Part shown: positions 14,100 to 22,059 of the stretch, piece after piece | Layout of the letters: every line of letters starts with the position of its first letter | Position numbering within the stretch: the first letter of the stretch is position 1 | Source of the DNA: JAUVYV01 sp964394625 | GTDB taxonomy: Bacteria; Planctomycetota; Phycisphaerae; Sedimentisphaerales; Anaerobacaceae | Assembly: GCA_964394625.1 (NCBI GenBank) | Contig: CAYMYK010000022.1 | Coordinates: forward strand, 1 to 22,059 | Length of the DNA: 22,059 nucleotides | Reading direction: 5' to 3' | Translations under genes and position numbers: made by a program | Notes under the pieces: generated by a model | Databases searched by the model: none | Told to the model about the DNA's origin: nothing | The model's input: the letters and a program-made list of their open reading frames with translations, nothing else

Positions 14100-14645
14100 A
14101 TGAAACTGAAGAAAAAGACAGTCATTATAATTGCTTTGCTGGCCATAGCGGTATCTGCCGCAGCCGGTGCAATTTTCTGGCGCAGCCGCCTGGCTTCAAA
14201 CAACCCGTCAAAAAAATCGCCCGAACAGTTAAGAACGTATTTGAGTTCGGAGAAATTCCGGAACCTCGACGAAGAAACGCGGCGAAAGCAGTTTGCATCG
14301 CTGTTCCGCAGCAGAATGCTCCGGCCGGTCAAGGAATACTACGCTCTGCCCGAGGACCAGCGAACGGCCTATCTCGATAAAACAATCGACGAGATGCAGG
14401 AAAGATTCAAACAGTTCCGCGATAACCCGCCACGATCCCGGCCCCGCCGGGCCGACCCGAACGACCGGACGGCGAGAGACCGCTTGCAGCAAATGCGCAA
14501 CCCCGAGAATATGCGGGCGCGAAGCGATTATATCGACGCCGAAAGCCGCGCCCGGATGAGACAGTTCCGCCGGGACATGCGAAACCGTATGCGTCAAAGA
14601 GGCATCAATATGCCCGGGCGCAGGGGCCGACGCCGACCGATGTAA
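14100..14645 (+). CDS. Membrane-anchored arginine-rich protein of unknown function
   Basis: I do not recognise this 181-residue protein. It has a positively charged N-terminus, one hydrophobic segment (about residues 8-26) and a strongly charged remainder. The middle is predicted helical (SPEQLRTYLSSEKFRNLDEE). The C-terminal 80 residues are very rich in Arg, Pro and Met (for example RDMRNRMRQRG). The gene starts 3 nt after the pseudopilin stop, so they probably function together. The basic tail could bind acidic polymers such as nucleic acid or cell-wall material, but that is only inference. It converges with the radical SAM gene, leaving 23 nt between their stops. Confidence 0.7.
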   Translation: MKLKKKTVIIIALLAIAVSAAAGAIFWRSRLASNNPSKKSPEQLRTYLSSEKFRNLDEETRRKQFASLFRSRMLRPVKEYYALPEDQRTAYLDKTIDEMQERFKQFRDNPPRSRPRRADPNDRTARDRLQQMRNPENMRARSDYIDAESRARMRQFRRDMRNRMRQRGINMPGRRGRRRPM

Positions 14646-14668
14646 CTATAAGTCCTTTACCCGCTGTA

Positions 14669-15735
14669 TCAATAACACTCAGCAGGGCCGATAGTATCGG
14701 GATAAGCGCCTCTGTCCAAAAAGAACCTGCGAATGCTCGTGCAAAGGTGGCACTTACCGGCGTAACGGGCCTTCGGTTGATAGCCCAGCTTTACTGCCTC
14801 GTCGAGCAGACCGGCAGGGCCTTGATGAAGTCGTGGGCCTCCCAGTTGGGGAACACGATCTTNNNNNNNNNNTGATGAAACAATATATCGACTACTTTTT
14901 TACCCTTCGGCCGCCACCTTTTCCAGATTTCGCCCAGTGAATCCTCAGTCACATTGCCGACGATAATCCCGCTGCAGGTGCCGCTGAATACATTGCCGTA
15001 TGGGTCTATATGCACACCCTTTGCCCCAAGAAAAGCCGTCGTGCAATTTTCCCTGGCAATCTGTTCAACCGTCTGCGTCGCAGCCAGCCCGGCTAATCTG
15101 CCTGCCGCCCGCCCCGTGAACCGGCAGGGATAATCCTTCATCGCCTCTTTGTACTGCTCATTCCTCTCCTGCTGAGACAGAGCTTTCATCCCGACCGGCC
15201 TGCCAAGATACTTCTCCCATCGCACAAGCACTCGCTGCGGGCCCAGAATCCGCCTGGCAATCCCGGCCAGCCGCTGCACCGGCTCGATATCCACATACTC
15301 TTGGTGGAACGGGTCAACGCTCACCTTCAGACGTCTCACGGCAAGTGCATCGAGTGCCCGCAATCGTTCTTCCGTCGTTTTGTCGTCCGTGGCCCAGAAC
15401 CCGTTCGTCTCGACCAAATCACATTCGCCCAGTCCCTCTTTCTGTGCCTGCCGAAGTATCTGCTCAAGCCGCTGCCGGTACAAAAACGGCTCGCCGCCGG
15501 TGATATGAACCTTCGCGTTAGCCCCGGCCAATTCGGTTAAAGACTGCCAGCTCCGTACAGCAGTATCGACCGCCATCAGCCCGCCCTGTGCCGGTGAGCA
15601 GTTGTAATAGCAGAACTCGCAGCTCGCATTGCACTTGTACGTCAGCAAAAGTCCCGCCGAGCGCCAGAGTTTGAACTTCGCCTCCGCCCGCCCTGCCGAC
15701 TTGTTGTAAACATTCTCAGACAATCCCTTTATCAA
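14669..15735 (-). CDS. Radical SAM protein (gene spans an assembly gap and changes frame there)
   Basis: The N-terminal part shows C35-x3-C39-x2-C42 (YKCNASCEFC), which binds the SAM-cleaving [4Fe-4S] cluster, then ITGGEPF at about 78-84 and VSVDPFHQEYV. A later region (ENCTTAFLG, GVHIDPYGNVFSGTCSG) resembles an auxiliary Cys domain. Reading straight through the 10-N gap gives a stop at 14791, but that tail looks unnatural. Two bases on, the frame from 14860 reads a well-formed C-terminus (GPAGLLDEAVKLGYQP, YAGKCHLC, then IGPAECY) and stops at 14669. I take this as the true end, which requires a gap of 2 modulo 3. Start is TTG after AGGAGG. It lies 12 nt after mnmG, so it is probably in that operon; substrate unknown. 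Confidence 0.82.
14863..14872. other. Assembly gap (10 N) inside the radical SAM gene
   Basis: Ten N mark a scaffold gap of unknown true size. The flanking coding frames do not match at 10 bases, so the real length differs. Confidence 0.98.
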
Positions 15736-15747
15736 ATGCCCTCCTAA

Positions 15748-17613
15748 TCACCCATATCCGTATCCGTCCGCCCCCTGCCGGTAGCATTTCTTCAGGTGTA
15801 TTTGAATCACGGTAATATCCGCCGGTGTAATACCGCTTATCCTGCTCGCCTGGCCCAATGTCTCCGGCTGAAAGACCGACAACTTCTCCCTCGCCTCGGC
15901 ACGCAGATGGCTTATTTTGCCATAGTCAAGACCCGCCGATATTCTTTTGCCGTCCAGCGCACGCAGCCCCGCCGCCAACCGCCGCTGCTTGGCTAAGTAG
16001 CCCTCGTACTTGGCGTCGATAACGACCGCCTCCACGACCGTTCTGTCGAAACTCATCCTCTTTACATCCGCGTTATCAGACAGTGTTTGCGCAAGCGTAT
16101 TGCCCGGCCGGCGAAGCTGCTCCCAAAAGCTCACAGACCCCGACCGCGTTATGGTCAGATAATTTTTCAGCTTTTCAATATCAGAAAGCTTCTTTTCGTA
16201 TTTCGCCCACCTCACATCGTCCACAAGCCCGACCATTTTGCCGATTTGAGTCATTCTTCTATCCGCATTATCGGCCCTTAAGCTGAGCCGATACTCCGCC
16301 CGCGACGTAAACATCCGGTAGGGCTCGTCCACTATCCCCAACCCCTCCACGCCGAGTCCCTTCGTCAGCAAATCGTCTATCATCACACCGATGTACGCCT
16401 GGTCTCTGCCCAGCACAACCGGTTCAGCCGAGGAGAGTTTTCTTGCCGCGTTTATCCCGGCCATAATCCCCTGGCCCGCCGCCTCCTCGTAGCCGCTCGT
16501 GCCGTTTATCTGCCCCGCCAAAAACAGCCCATCTACCTTCTTTGTCTCCAGACTGCTCCCAAGCTGCACCGGCGGACAGTAGTCATACTCAATCGCATAG
16601 CCGTAATGAATGACCCGCGCCTTCTCGCAGCCGGCCAGCCGGCTTATCATCTCGTCCTGAACATCCTTCGGAAGCGATGTGCTTATCCCGTTGCAATAGA
16701 TAACTTTTCTCTCCCGCTGCTCCGGCTCTAAAAAAACCTGGTGCCGTGTTTTGTCTGCAAACCGCAAAATCTTTGTCTCAATGCTCGGACAGTAGCGCGG
16801 GCCCGTCGATTGAATCTGGCCCGTATAGAGCGGCGCCCTGTTTAAGTTCTCCCGAATCAGTTCGTGTATTTTCTCGTTGGTATATGTTATCCAGCAGGGC
16901 ATCTGCTCGGTGTCAATCTTTTCGGTCATAAAGGAAAAAGGCGCCGGCTCGGCATCGCCGTACTGGGCCTCTAACTTTTGGTAATCTATTGTCGAAGCGT
17001 CCAGCCGGGCAGGCGTGCCGGTCTTCAATCGCCTGACGATAAGCCCGAGACGCTCAAGACTGGCTGACAGCTCATTCGCCGCCGGCTCGCCGCGCCGGCC
17101 CCCTTCAAAACGCTGCGTTCCTATGTGCATCAGACCCCGCAGGAAGGTCCCGGCCGCAACGATAACGGTCGCCGAGCCGAATGTTCGCCCGTCCCTGCAC
17201 CTGACGCCGCAGACCTTACCGCCCTCGGTCAATATCTCGCTGGCCAGCCCCTCAATAATCGTCAGGTTCTGTGTCTGCTCCAACGCCCGTATCATAAACT
17301 GTTGATACCGGTATTTGTCCGCCTGTGCCCGAGGCGATTGCACCGCCGGGCCTTTCGAGAGGTTCAGCATCCGAAACTGCAGGCCCGTCGCATCTATCGC
17401 AAGCCCCATCAGCCCGCCGAGCGCATCCACCTCCCGCGTAATCTGTCCCTTCGCCAGGCCCCCAATCGCGGGATTGCAGCTCATCGCCGCTATCTTATCT
17501 TTGGCGATTGTCAAAAGCGCGGTTCTGACGCCCATCTTTGCAGCCGCATTCGCCGCTTCCACCCCCGCGTGACCGGCCCCGATAACAATGCAATCAAAAT
17601 CATTTGCCTTCAT
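15748..17613 (-). CDS. mnmG: tRNA uridine-5-carboxymethylaminomethyl modification enzyme MnmG (GidA)
   Basis: This 621-residue flavoprotein, with MnmE, modifies the wobble uridine (cmnm5U34) of certain tRNAs. The FAD-binding GAGHAGVEAA is at residues 12-21. Other family motifs are SCNPAIGGLAKG, GTFLRG, RLKTGTPAR, CWITYTNEKIHELI and GPRYCPSIETKI. The length is normal. The ATG at 17613 has AGGAG just upstream and overlaps the end of acpS by 14 nt; a longer reading from 17643 lacks support. The C-terminus ends in a short Gly/Tyr run (GADGYGYG). MnmE is not in the window. Confidence 0.97.
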   Translation of the reverse strand: MKANDFDCIVIGAGHAGVEAANAAAKMGVRTALLTIAKDKIAAMSCNPAIGGLAKGQITREVDALGGLMGLAIDATGLQFRMLNLSKGPAVQSPRAQADKYRYQQFMIRALEQTQNLTIIEGLASEILTEGGKVCGVRCRDGRTFGSATVIVAAGTFLRGLMHIGTQRFEGGRRGEPAANELSASLERLGLIVRRLKTGTPARLDASTIDYQKLEAQYGDAEPAPFSFMTEKIDTEQMPCWITYTNEKIHELIRENLNRAPLYTGQIQSTGPRYCPSIETKILRFADKTRHQVFLEPEQRERKVIYCNGISTSLPKDVQDEMISRLAGCEKARVIHYGYAIEYDYCPPVQLGSSLETKKVDGLFLAGQINGTSGYEEAAGQGIMAGINAARKLSSAEPVVLGRDQAYIGVMIDDLLTKGLGVEGLGIVDEPYRMFTSRAEYRLSLRADNADRRMTQIGKMVGLVDDVRWAKYEKKLSDIEKLKNYLTITRSGSVSFWEQLRRPGNTLAQTLSDNADVKRMSFDRTVVEAVVIDAKYEGYLAKQRRLAAGLRALDGKRISAGLDYGKISHLRAEAREKLSVFQPETLGQASRISGITPADITVIQIHLKKCYRQGADGYGYG

Positions 17614-17998
17614 TTTCTCCTGCCGGCGCAACCGCTGACGCAATCGCGAAATTCGCCGTGTGCGTTATGCTGACAGTGATATGTCCTATACCGAGCTCGT
17701 CGGCGATTTTTTTGACCTGGCCTGTAAGTCTTACCTGCGGCTGGCCGCTCTCGCTGTTGACCACCTCGATATCCGTCCAGGCAATTTTACCTCGCCAGCC
17801 GGTGCCTAAAAGCTTCAGGACCGCCTCTTTTGCTGCAAACCGACCCGCCAACTTCTCCATCCCGTTTCGGTTCGCCTCGGCGTATGCCTGCTCTGCAGGC
17901 GTGAACACACGGCTCAGGAAACGCCGCCCGTGCCTTTCGACCATTTGTTCTATCCGGCCGAAATCAACCAAATCTATCCCGTGCGCTATAATTGCCAT
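17600..17998 (-). CDS. acpS: Holo-[acyl-carrier-protein] synthase AcpS
   Basis: This 132-residue enzyme transfers 4'-phosphopantetheine from CoA to acyl carrier protein. Family motifs are GIDLVDFGRI with the metal ligand D9, and GRFAAKEAVLKLLGTG with E58, then SITHTANFAIA near the end. The ATG at 17998 gives the standard N-terminus (MAIIAHGIDL); an upstream in-frame start would add 31 residues that overlap the parvulin gene. The gene starts 10 nt after the upstream stop and overlaps mnmG by 14 nt, so all three are probably co-transcribed. Confidence 0.95.
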   Translation of the reverse strand: MAIIAHGIDLVDFGRIEQMVERHGRRFLSRVFTPAEQAYAEANRNGMEKLAGRFAAKEAVLKLLGTGWRGKIAWTDIEVVNSESGQPQVRLTGQVKKIADELGIGHITVSITHTANFAIASAVAPAGENEGK

Positions 17999-18008
17999 CG
18001 ATACTAAT

Positions 18009-19121
18009 TCACCTGTTCGCCATCCGGTAAATCTCGGCCACGCAGTAATCAACAAACTCCTTTGTATCCTCCACCGACGCCTGCTCGGCAAGCTTGGCGT
18101 TCAGCTCGTCGATGACCTTCCTCTGCCGCTCGAATTTGATTCGCGCCTTCAGCTCGTTCTGCACATCCTCGAACGGCTCGATACCTTTGCGTTTGTACTC
18201 CAAAACCTTCATTATGAAAATATGCTCATCGGTCTCAATCGGCCCGACAATCTGTCCGACCCTGGCACCGGCCAAGCGACCGGCGAGTATATCGTATGGC
18301 TTCGCCAGCGACTCGGGATTAAGCTTTTGCCACAAGCCGCCCTGCTCTCGCCTGTGCCCGTTTGAATACTGCTTCGCCAATTCACCAAAATCCTCTCCCG
18401 CCCTTATTCGTCCAATCAGCTCCTCAGCCAGCGCCTTGGCCTGCTCACGGCTGTTCTTGTCGGCATCCGCAGCCGTCATCTTCGCCGGCTGAATATCTAT
18501 CAACTGAAACTGAATCGAGCCGGCCGAGATATAAAGCTGGTCCTTTACTGTCTCGTACATCGCCACAAGCTCGCTGTACGTTACCATCTCGTCCTTCGGC
18601 ATCTGCTGGGCTATGTACGACTGGCTCATAATCCTCTTCTTCTGGAATTCCTCGAAGCTCTCCCAGTCCAGGCCCATCTGCTTTATCGCCTGTTGTGCCT
18701 TTGCATAGTCGCCGCCGAAGCCGGCCACAAACTTCCTGACCTCCGCCCGTGCCGCCTTGTCGAGCTGGTCGGCCACATTCTCACCGAACTGTTCTTTCGC
18801 CCTGCTGTAAAGCACGGCTTCCGATATCTTCGCCGTAAGAACATTGCTCACCGCCGGCGACGCCAGTGTTTTGAACCGCTCGAAGTCACTGTTCTGCGCC
18901 AGGGCGCCAAGCCGGTTGAAGACAGGCCCGATTATCTCTTCTGCGATTATCGGCTCACCGCCGACGCTCAGCACAAAGCCACCTGATACGTCAGGCAGAT
19001 TCTCTCTGCGGACAAACGGCATCTTTTCAAGCTGCTCGGGCGTGTACTTCGGCTTTTTGCCGCCGCAGCCCGCCATCGCCACAAACCCCAGCAATATCAA
19101 AAATCCCGACCTTCGCACCAT
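18009..19121 (-). CDS. Parvulin-type peptidyl-prolyl isomerase lipoprotein (PpiC/SurA/PrsA-like)
   Basis: This 370-residue protein begins with a lipoprotein-like signal (MVRRSGFLILLGFVAMAGC), with Cys19 as probable lipidation site; the -3 residue is Met, slightly off consensus. A helical SurA-like region follows. A PpiC-type rotamase domain covers about residues 197-315, with DFGELAKQYSNG, EQGGLWQKL, VGQIVGPIETDEHIFIMKV. A charged helical tail (FEDVQNELKARIKFERQRK) ends the protein. It probably acts as an envelope folding factor. It is the first gene of an operon with acpS, mnmG and the radical SAM gene, behind a promoter-like element at 19159-19187. Confidence 0.88.
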   Translation of the reverse strand: MVRRSGFLILLGFVAMAGCGGKKPKYTPEQLEKMPFVRRENLPDVSGGFVLSVGGEPIIAEEIIGPVFNRLGALAQNSDFERFKTLASPAVSNVLTAKISEAVLYSRAKEQFGENVADQLDKAARAEVRKFVAGFGGDYAKAQQAIKQMGLDWESFEEFQKKRIMSQSYIAQQMPKDEMVTYSELVAMYETVKDQLYISAGSIQFQLIDIQPAKMTAADADKNSREQAKALAEELIGRIRAGEDFGELAKQYSNGHRREQGGLWQKLNPESLAKPYDILAGRLAGARVGQIVGPIETDEHIFIMKVLEYKRKGIEPFEDVQNELKARIKFERQRKVIDELNAKLAEQASVEDTKEFVDYCVAEIYRMANR

Positions 19122-19125
19122 ACGT

Positions 19126-19153
19126 TCTTTCTACCTGCTACTTGCTACTTGCT
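19126..19153 (-). repeat. Heptamer tandem repeat (AGCAAGT-like) in the parvulin gene leader
   Basis: On the minus strand the units read AGCAAGT, AGCAAGT, AGCAGGT and AGAAAGA in perfect 7-bp register, immediately before the start codon at 19121. The unit is shared with the mrpG 3' end at 12239-12252, on the opposite strand. Mapped against the predicted promoter, the array fills almost all of the 5' untranslated leader. Confidence 0.6.
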
Positions 19154-19158
19154 CCCTG

Positions 19159-19187
19159 ATTTTACGCCAAAACAAAAGCATTATCCA
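19159..19187 (-). promoter_or_regulatory. Putative sigma70-type promoter of the parvulin-acpS-mnmG operon
   Basis: On the minus strand TGGATA (-35, 4 of 6, at 19182-19187) is followed after 17 bp by TAAAAT (-10, 5 of 6, at 19159-19164). Transcription would begin near 19152, leaving a leader of about 30 nt that holds the heptamer repeat. Confidence 0.45.
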
Positions 19188-19262
19188 GAAAAACCTTTGC
19201 AGTCTAACCGCCGAATATGTCGATTAATTCTAAGAATGCTGTAAAAGTCAGGAGATTCGAAG

Positions 19263-19712
19263 ATGAACAGGGCACTTTGTTTTTTGGCGCTGCTGCCGGT
19301 CTTCGTCGGCTGCCATTCGGATGTTGTTGCGACCGGTTACCTCAAAAAGATACCGGACAAATGCGTCTATGTCTCACCTATCGAATGCCAGGACCCCTAC
19401 GTCGGCAAGGTTCTAAAAGACGTGCTCGAAAAGGAGTTCATAAGAAAACACGTCCGGCTCTGTGACGCAGACGGCGCCAACATTATCCTTACCGGCTCGA
19501 CCTTTATGACATACCGCGCCGCCGTCGATGCCAAGGGCTGGACGGGAAGGAAATCCGCCGCCGCCAACGAGGCCATCGAATCGGTTACTATTACCGCAAA
19601 AGACAGGGCCGGAAACATTCTGCTCACCGCCTCCTACGACAACGCCGAGCAGTTCACCGCCTCAAAGCTCGCGGCCGAATTCGGCTCCACACTCGCAGGC
19701 AAATTCAAATAA
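19263..19712 (+). CDS. Small lipoprotein of unknown function
   Basis: This 149-residue protein has a lipoprotein signal ending FVGC, so Cys17 is the likely lipidated residue and about 133 residues remain. I do not recognise the family. The body looks like an alpha/beta domain (KCVYVSPIE, VLKDVLEKEFIRKHVRL, ANIILTGSTF, SVTITAKDRAGNILLTASY), a pattern broadly like small LpoB/CsgG-type envelope domains; that resemblance is only a guess. AGGAG about 9 nt before the ATG supports the start. It is transcribed divergently from the parvulin gene; a clear promoter of its own was not found in the 141-nt space. Confidence 0.75.
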   Translation: MNRALCFLALLPVFVGCHSDVVATGYLKKIPDKCVYVSPIECQDPYVGKVLKDVLEKEFIRKHVRLCDADGANIILTGSTFMTYRAAVDAKGWTGRKSAAANEAIESVTITAKDRAGNILLTASYDNAEQFTASKLAAEFGSTLAGKFK

Positions 19713-19793
19713 CATCGGCTCACTTCACTTGTCGAGCCAACAAAGAAATGCAAATCATACACACACCTCGCAGTTGCCGGGTGGGTGCCTTGA

Positions 19794-21728
19794 TTATTGC
19801 CGCCAGTCCGTCTTTTCAATCCGCGCTAATTCCCTCTCTATATCCGTCCCCTCGTAGAACCACAGCCGGCCGGCAAGCCGAACCGTCCGGCCCGGCTCGC
19901 AGTCCGCAAACTGCGGGTCCGAGTGAAAGCACGGCACATCCGGATTGCCCCACGGGTTTATGCAATTCTCCCACGCAGTGATTATCCACCTGTCCCCGCC
20001 CTTCGACCGGCACGCCACATAGGGGTCGGCAAAGACCTTGTTGCTGTTAGTCTGCTGCTCAAAGCCCTTTGCATACCCGGTCATCACACAGTTCTGGACC
20101 TTCAAATCCGTCAGTTTTTTATCCGTCCCGTTCTTAAGCCAGAGCTCCATCCGCACCGCATCGGCGCCCGGTTTGACCTTTGCCCAGAACACAATGCCGT
20201 TCGGCAGCTTTCGCTCATAGTCCAGCGAGCCGTCCTGCCGGCGGTTCCACTCTAATTTCTTTAGCTTGATATTCCGCTTTTGCCAGATTGTCGGAAATGG
20301 TTTGTGCGTATGCGCAAGATATATCAGCCCTAAATTCGAGAATATCGCCTCGGGCACATCCAGCACCACGTAACTGTCCTTATCCCACGGGCAAAATACG
20401 CTCGCCTTCGTCTCCCTCTGCGGATTCACCGCCCCATCTAAAAACCCGAGCCGCGGATGCCGCCCGCCCGGATAAGGCAGCACTAAAAGCCCGTCGTCGC
20501 TGCGCTCCGGCCTGTTGTCCCGCCGGATATCGAACCGCTCCATCGCCGAGACAATCTGCTGGGCCGTCAATCCCGTTGCCGACGTAATCTCGTCGCTGCT
20601 GAAACCGTGTTCCCAGACCATATTCTCAAGCCAGTACCGAAGCTGCTCGTCCGATTTGGGTCTGCGCGCGTTACTTGTCGAGGCCGGCGTCTCCTTCCGC
20701 TTTGCCTTATCGTATTTCTCGAAATCGAACAGAAGAATCCCCCGCCCCGCACCGGCGCTGTCTTTGTATTTAGCATACTGAAACGCCATAAACCGCCCGT
20801 CGTCGCTCACCACCGGATTACTCGCCTTGTAACCAGGATAATCCGCAAACTTCGTCAGCCGCTCCGTCTCTCCCGACCCGTCCAGGGCCAGCTTGTAAAT
20901 ATCGATATACTGTGTCCCTTTGTGATTATGCCTGTCGCACTCGACCAGCGTGCTTTTGCCGTCGGGGAAAATCCCTTCCGGCTCGTCGTACTCTTTCGGC
21001 GCATTCGAGTAGTTGGTGATTTTGCCCGACCCCAGGTCCAGCCCCATCACCTCGCAGAAGCCGTATCCATCCATATAGGCGCTGAAAATAAGCTCCTTTT
21101 CGTCAGGCGGACGAAAGTCCTGTGTCTCTAAATTGCACCTGAAAGGCATACTTTTCGCATCGAGTATGAGTTTTTTATTCACTAACTTCGGCTTGCCAGC
21201 CACATAGACAATATCTCCAATGAAAATCAGCCCCTCATCCTGGAGCGTCCAGGCAATCCGCATCCTTTTGCGAGAAACCGCCGGTCCTTCCGAGCAGTGC
21301 TCGCCCAGCGGCACCGGCGGCCCCGATAAATCCCTTTTTAAGACCCAAAGCTCGGCGTTTCTGCCGCTTCTGCCGGCCATCGGATTTTTCGCATCGAACT
21401 TCCTCGCCCCGCTCAGGAGGATGTCGCCGTTCGCCAAATAAAGTGCCCGAGTATATCCCTCGTGGTAATAATGGCTCGTCATAAGGCGAAGCTTGCCCGT
21501 CTCCAATTCCACCTCGTAAACGTCGCCAAAGGTCTTTTCAAGAAACAGTATGCGCCCGCCGTCGAGCGAGAAATCCGCCCGCTGGCCAAACGTCGTCACC
21601 CGGCTTATCCAGCCGGGCAGCTCGTCCAGCGGCGACTTACCCGCCTTTTGTTCTGCCGCTCCAAAACAAACCGCCGCCGTCAATACACCGGCAGCTATGA
21701 CCGCGAACTTGCTCATTTTCTCAAACAT
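19794..21728 (-). CDS. Secreted TolB-like beta-propeller protein with a conserved C-terminal domain
   Basis: This 644-residue protein starts at an ATG with GGAGAG upstream and has a signal peptide (MSKFAVIAAGVLTAAVCFGA). Residues about 40-350 contain PD40/TolB-type blades: FSLDGGRILFLE, YLANGDILLSGARKF, FPDGKSTLVECDRH and VVSDDGRFMAFQY. A low-complexity linker (about 355-370) follows, then a helix (DEQLRYWLENMVWEHGFS). The C-terminal domain (about 425-640) has LPYPGGRHPRLGFLDGAVN, NGIVFWAKVKPG, WGNPDVPCFHSDPQF and RLWFYEGTD. I associate this domain with planctomycete proteins of unknown function. No catalytic motif is obvious; carbohydrate or peptide binding in the periplasm is a guess. Confidence 0.8.
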   Translation of the reverse strand: MFEKMSKFAVIAAGVLTAAVCFGAAEQKAGKSPLDELPGWISRVTTFGQRADFSLDGGRILFLEKTFGDVYEVELETGKLRLMTSHYYHEGYTRALYLANGDILLSGARKFDAKNPMAGRSGRNAELWVLKRDLSGPPVPLGEHCSEGPAVSRKRMRIAWTLQDEGLIFIGDIVYVAGKPKLVNKKLILDAKSMPFRCNLETQDFRPPDEKELIFSAYMDGYGFCEVMGLDLGSGKITNYSNAPKEYDEPEGIFPDGKSTLVECDRHNHKGTQYIDIYKLALDGSGETERLTKFADYPGYKASNPVVSDDGRFMAFQYAKYKDSAGAGRGILLFDFEKYDKAKRKETPASTSNARRPKSDEQLRYWLENMVWEHGFSSDEITSATGLTAQQIVSAMERFDIRRDNRPERSDDGLLVLPYPGGRHPRLGFLDGAVNPQRETKASVFCPWDKDSYVVLDVPEAIFSNLGLIYLAHTHKPFPTIWQKRNIKLKKLEWNRRQDGSLDYERKLPNGIVFWAKVKPGADAVRMELWLKNGTDKKLTDLKVQNCVMTGYAKGFEQQTNSNKVFADPYVACRSKGGDRWIITAWENCINPWGNPDVPCFHSDPQFADCEPGRTVRLAGRLWFYEGTDIERELARIEKTDWRQ

Positions 21729-21769
21729 AAAACTCTCCTTCACCGTCAACTCACCTGCCCCGTCTTATC

Positions 21770-22054
21770 TTACAGACCAATACCCGAAATAAGGTAAAAA
21801 ATGCCGCCCATCACGACCAGCGCAACTACCAGCACCGTCAGCACCATTAGAACCCGCCGCCTGTTCCCTTCGCAGCTCCTGATGGCCAGCAGGGCGCAAA
21901 ACAGCACACCGGCCAGAAAACAAATTGCCGCCTTTGTCGCATTCCGCTTTACCGCCACACGCTGAAATCCTTCAATCAAGCTCAGCCAGCGATGCCCCCA
22001 AATCCCCGCCAGCACGAAGCTCACGATACCGCATACCTTCAGGACCGTATCCAC
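21770..22054 (-). CDS. Small membrane protein of unknown function, possibly truncated by the window edge
   Basis: Up to 94 residues with three hydrophobic segments (CGIVSFVLAGIWG, AAICFLAGVLFCALLAI and VLMVLTVLVVALVVMGGIF). The only start seen is a GTG at 22054, five bases from the window end, without a visible ribosome site, so the true start may lie outside. It ends 41 nt before the TolB-like gene on the same strand and may be co-transcribed with it. The family is not recognised. Confidence 0.55.
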   Translation of the reverse strand: MDTVLKVCGIVSFVLAGIWGHRWLSLIEGFQRVAVKRNATKAAICFLAGVLFCALLAIRSCEGNRRRVLMVLTVLVVALVVMGGIFYLISGIGL

Positions 22055-22059
22055 CTTTG

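Noticed and set aside
14688..14700. Palindrome CCGATAGTATCGG as a regulatory site or terminator between convergent genes
   Set aside because: The stretch lies in the coding end of the radical SAM gene once the frame change at the gap is recognised.
14791..14862. Radical SAM C-terminus ending at 14791
   Set aside because: This frame gives a short tail unlike the family, while the other frame gives a coherent conserved-looking tail to 14669.
19126..19153. CRISPR-like repeat array
   Set aside because: Units are 7 bp without spacers and no cas genes are nearby.
19717..19738. Stem GGCTC/GAGCC as a terminator between the lipoprotein and TolB-like genes
   Set aside because: The stem has 5 bp with a 12-nt loop and lacks a T-run on either strand.

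Overview
The window looks like part of a metagenome-assembled or draft genome of an anaerobic, fermentative bacterium. I infer the phylum Planctomycetota (Phycisphaerae/Sedimentisphaerales-like). The basis is gene style: a short pseudopilin whose tail resembles the planctomycete H-X9-DG type, and a TolB-like propeller protein with a C-terminal domain I associate with planctomycetes. The genus cannot be told from the sequence. Two runs of exactly 10 N (9553-9562 and 14863-14872) are scaffold gaps; each falls inside a gene.

Region 1 (1-13440, + strand) is one long, tightly packed gene set. A promoter-like element and a good Rex operator (73-90) precede rex, the NADH-sensing repressor. Then come two HydB/HydG (AsrA/AsrB-like) iron-sulfur and flavin subunits, a HycB-like polyferredoxin, the membrane arm and core of a group 4 [NiFe] hydrogenase (NuoH-, NuoB-, NuoC- and NuoD-like), a NuoL/MrpA-N-like antiporter subunit, an MbhD-MbhE fusion (equivalent to the MrpA C-terminus), MrpB, C, D, E, F and G, an EchF/NuoI-like ferredoxin and a HycI-like maturation protease. 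Both nickel-ligand motifs of the large subunit are intact, so this is a hydrogenase and not complex I. The set reads as a redox-regulated, ion-translocating (probably sodium or proton), H2-evolving complex with its own NAD(P)H/FAD module. This is the most interesting system in the window.

Region 2 (13545-14645, + strand) holds a type IV pilin-like pseudopilin and a membrane-anchored arginine-rich protein of unknown function.

Region 3 (19121 down to 14669, - strand) is a housekeeping-type operon: a parvulin (PpiC/SurA-like) lipoprotein, acpS, mnmG and a radical SAM protein. The radical SAM gene crosses the second gap, and its true C-terminus lies in another frame beyond it, so the gene ends at 14669.

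Region 4 (19263-22059) holds a small lipoprotein (+ strand), a large secreted TolB-like propeller protein with a distinct C-terminal domain (- strand) and a small membrane protein (- strand) that reaches the window edge.

I saw no rRNA, tRNA, CRISPR array, transposase or phage gene. A 7-bp repeat with unit AGCAAGT occurs at two places, the mrpG 3' end and the leader of the parvulin gene.
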